A DNA stretch of 5,259 nucleotides from an uncultured bacterium. Lineage in GTDB: Bacteria; Gemmatimonadota; Gemmatimonadetes; Palauibacterales; KS3-K002. Shown here piece by piece: positions 3,697 to 5,259 of this stretch. Every line of letters starts with the position of its first letter. The stretch's first letter is position 1. The stretch spans positions 1 to 5,259 of the forward strand of contig CANPVY010000041.1 in assembly GCA_947581845.1 (NCBI GenBank), given 5' to 3'. Under the pieces are notes generated by a model. That model searched no databases and was not told the origin of the DNA. It worked only from the letters and a program-made list of their open reading frames with translations. Made by a program: the position numbers and the translations under genes.

Positions 3697-5259
3697 ATGA
3701 GAGTGCCCAACCTTTTGCCGCGGGCTGCCGGGATCTGCCTGACCGTCGCCCTGGCAGCGGCCCCTCCCGACCTGGGTGCGCAGGACGTGGAGATGCTCGG
3801 ACGGATACATAGCGTGAGACCACCAGCCGCCTACTATGAGGTGCTCGCGCGTGATCCGAACGCCTACCAGTTCCAACGAGTCTGGAAGCACATCGCGCGT
3901 CAGGTCAGAGAGCGGCGGCGTGCCCTGGCCGAGGCGGGTGACTACGCGACGCTGAACAGCCACTGGCGCGACGGCGGGCCTTCACGAGCTGCCGCACAAG
4001 CAGCGGGTTCGGCAGTCCAGGGCACGTTTCGCATCCCGGTGCTGATCGGGATCTTTAAGGATAGCACGCACACCTTCCTGCCGGACTCGGCGGATCTCGA
4101 CAGCGTGCTGTTCAACACAGCCACGCCGCCGGCGGCGCCGTACTCGGTGACCACGTTCTACGACGAGGTGTCGAACAGCCTGGTCACGGTCACGGGAGAC
4201 ATCATCGGCTGGTTCACGGTGGACAGCGCCAGCACGTGGTACGAAGGAACGACCAACGGGCTATACCCTGACCCAGATTCGGCTAACACCGGCGATTTCA
4301 TCACGGAGCTGCTCGACGCTGCGGACCCGAGCGTGGACTTCAGCGTCTACGACGGTGATTCAGACGGCTACATCGATCTCGTCGCCGTGCTCCACCCGTT
4401 GGCGGGCGGGGAGTGCGGGACGACCCACATCTGGTCGCACCGCTGGGTGCTGGCGGGCTGGGGCAAATCGTGGTCCGGGGACGGTGTGTCCGCCTGGGAC
4501 TACATGATCCAGCCAGCTGTGGGCGGCTCGAACGGGTGTACCGCCAACCAGGTCATGCCGATTGGCACGTTCTCGCACGAGCTGGGTCACGGTATGGCGG
4601 ACCTGCCCGACCTGTACGACACGTCGGATCCGCCAAGCTCCAAGGGGATCGGGCATTGGGGGCTGATGGCTGCGGGTAGCTGGAACGTTCCGACCAGCCC
4701 CGCCCATATGACGGCCTGGTCGAAAGATGATGTCGGCTGGATCTACGTCGACACATTGACGGTCACGACGGGGACCGCGAGGCGACTTCTGAACCCGATC
4801 ATCAGGAGCGACACGGCGCTCCGCATCAGCGTTCCTGGCACCAACGAGTACTTCCTGCTGTCGAACCGGCACGCCATCGGCTCGGACGCGAACCTGCACG
4901 GTGACGGCTTGCTGATCTGGCACGTCGATCCCGACAGGATCGCCGCGCGCCGAAGCACGAACACGGTCAACGCGAGCTTTCCCCACGGGCTCGCGTTGGA
5001 GCAGGCCGATGGGCAGGACGATCTCGGTAATCAAAGCAACCGCGGAGATGCCGGCGACCCCTACCCGGGTACGAGCACGAACACCGCGTTCGGACCGACA
5101 ACGACACCGAACTCGGAGCTGAACGACAACTCGAGCTCCGGTGTCCTGGTGGACAGCATCTGGGTGAATGCCGATAGCAGCATCGCCTTCCGGCTGCAGT
5201 TCAGCGTTGTGAACGAGGTCATCACGACGAATGTCGGCCCAGGCACCGAAGTGATCGTG
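3697..5259 (+). CDS. Secreted M6-family (immune inhibitor A-like) zinc metalloprotease, C-terminus cut by window end
   Basis: At least 521 residues, open to the window edge. Residues 1-28 are a signal peptide (MRVPNLLPRAAG, hydrophobic core ICLTVALAAA, likely cleavage after LGA before Gln29). A charged pro-region (about 30-105) precedes the catalytic domain. Domain hallmarks follow M6 peptidases: VLIGIFKDS, TTFYDEVS...VTGDIIGWF, a Ca-binding-like loop DGDSDGYID (219-227), the zinc site HELGH (294-298) with PDLYD after it (304-308), WGLMAAGSWN (321-330, the conserved Met segment), PAHMTAWSKDDVGW (335-348), FLLSNRH, GLLIWHVD (404-411), LEQADG (434-439) and GDAGDPYPG (450-458). Cys240 and Cys281 may form a disulfide. 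Glu295 is the expected general base. The spacing after HELGH has one more residue than the common HExGHxLGLPDxYD. It probably digests extracellular protein; C-terminal Ig-like or sorting domains may follow outside the window. Confidence 0.93.
   Translation, partial: MRVPNLLPRAAGICLTVALAAAPPDLGAQDVEMLGRIHSVRPPAAYYEVLARDPNAYQFQRVWKHIARQVRERRRALAEAGDYATLNSHWRDGGPSRAAAQAAGSAVQGTFRIPVLIGIFKDSTHTFLPDSADLDSVLFNTATPPAAPYSVTTFYDEVSNSLVTVTGDIIGWFTVDSASTWYEGTTNGLYPDPDSANTGDFITELLDAADPSVDFSVYDGDSDGYIDLVAVLHPLAGGECGTTHIWSHRWVLAGWGKSWSGDGVSAWDYMIQPAVGGSNGCTANQVMPIGTFSHELGHGMADLPDLYDTSDPPSSKGIGHWGLMAAGSWNVPTSPAHMTAWSKDDVGWIYVDTLTVTTGTARRLLNPIIRSDTALRISVPGTNEYFLLSNRHAIGSDANLHGDGLLIWHVDPDRIAARRSTNTVNASFPHGLALEQADGQDDLGNQSNRGDAGDPYPGTSTNTAFGPTTTPNSELNDNSSSGVLVDSIWVNADSSIAFRLQFSVVNEVITTNVGPGTEVIV

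Noticed and set aside
3508..3963. 151-residue minus-strand open frame across the protease leader and N-terminus
   Set aside because: It runs antisense to the promoter, leader and signal peptide of a well-supported gene and has low-complexity composition with no recognisable domain.
4360..5034. 224-residue minus-strand open frame opposite the protease
   Set aside because: It is antisense to the conserved catalytic domain, is Arg/Val/Pro-rich with no family pattern or SD, and is explained by high GC third-position bias of the protease codons.

Overview
The window is G+C-rich bacterial DNA with strongly GC-biased third codon positions. It carries a secreted M6 metalloprotease whose signal peptide ends in an LGAQ-type cleavage site, an HU protein with a slightly enlarged helical region, and a DEAD-box-derived protein with a DbpA-type RNA-binding tail. 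This mix best fits Gemmatimonadota or a related soil or marine lineage. That placement is an inference from protein style; there is no rRNA marker to prove it.

Layout, left to right. Positions 3-65 look like the last 20 codons of an upstream gene. A good Shine-Dalgarno (SD) site and a 93-residue ubiquitin-like beta-grasp protein follow (85-366, +), probably in the same operon. Convergent to it is a classical short-chain dehydrogenase/reductase (417-1139, -). A divergent intergenic region (1140-1272) holds a near-consensus promoter for the dehydrogenase and a weaker one for the next gene. That gene is a 481-residue DEAD-box-like protein (1273-2718, +). Its ATP-binding P-loop and C-terminal RNA-binding domain are intact, but motifs II, III and VI have decayed. 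A strong GC hairpin (2729-2766) separates it from a convergent HU gene (2779-3075, -), which has its own promoter and an SD that may be folded into a small hairpin. About 620 bases without a gene follow: GC-rich spacer with inverted repeats, then a clear promoter (3486-3514) and a long, hairpin-rich 5' leader. The leader runs into an exported M6-family (immune inhibitor A-like) metalloprotease (3697 to the window end, +), whose C-terminus lies outside the window.

The genes do not form one pathway. They are mostly single-gene units with their own promoters: three of the four proposed promoters share the -35 hexamer TTGACG, and the helicase-like gene has a weaker variant. The HU gene and the RNA-binding pseudo-helicase are housekeeping in character (nucleoid and probably ribosome/RNA metabolism), the dehydrogenase is of unknown substrate, and the protease is exported. 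I see no mobile element, CRISPR array, tRNA or rRNA. The most notable items are the apparent catalytically dead DEAD-box protein, the orphan ubiquitin-like protein and the structured protease leader.
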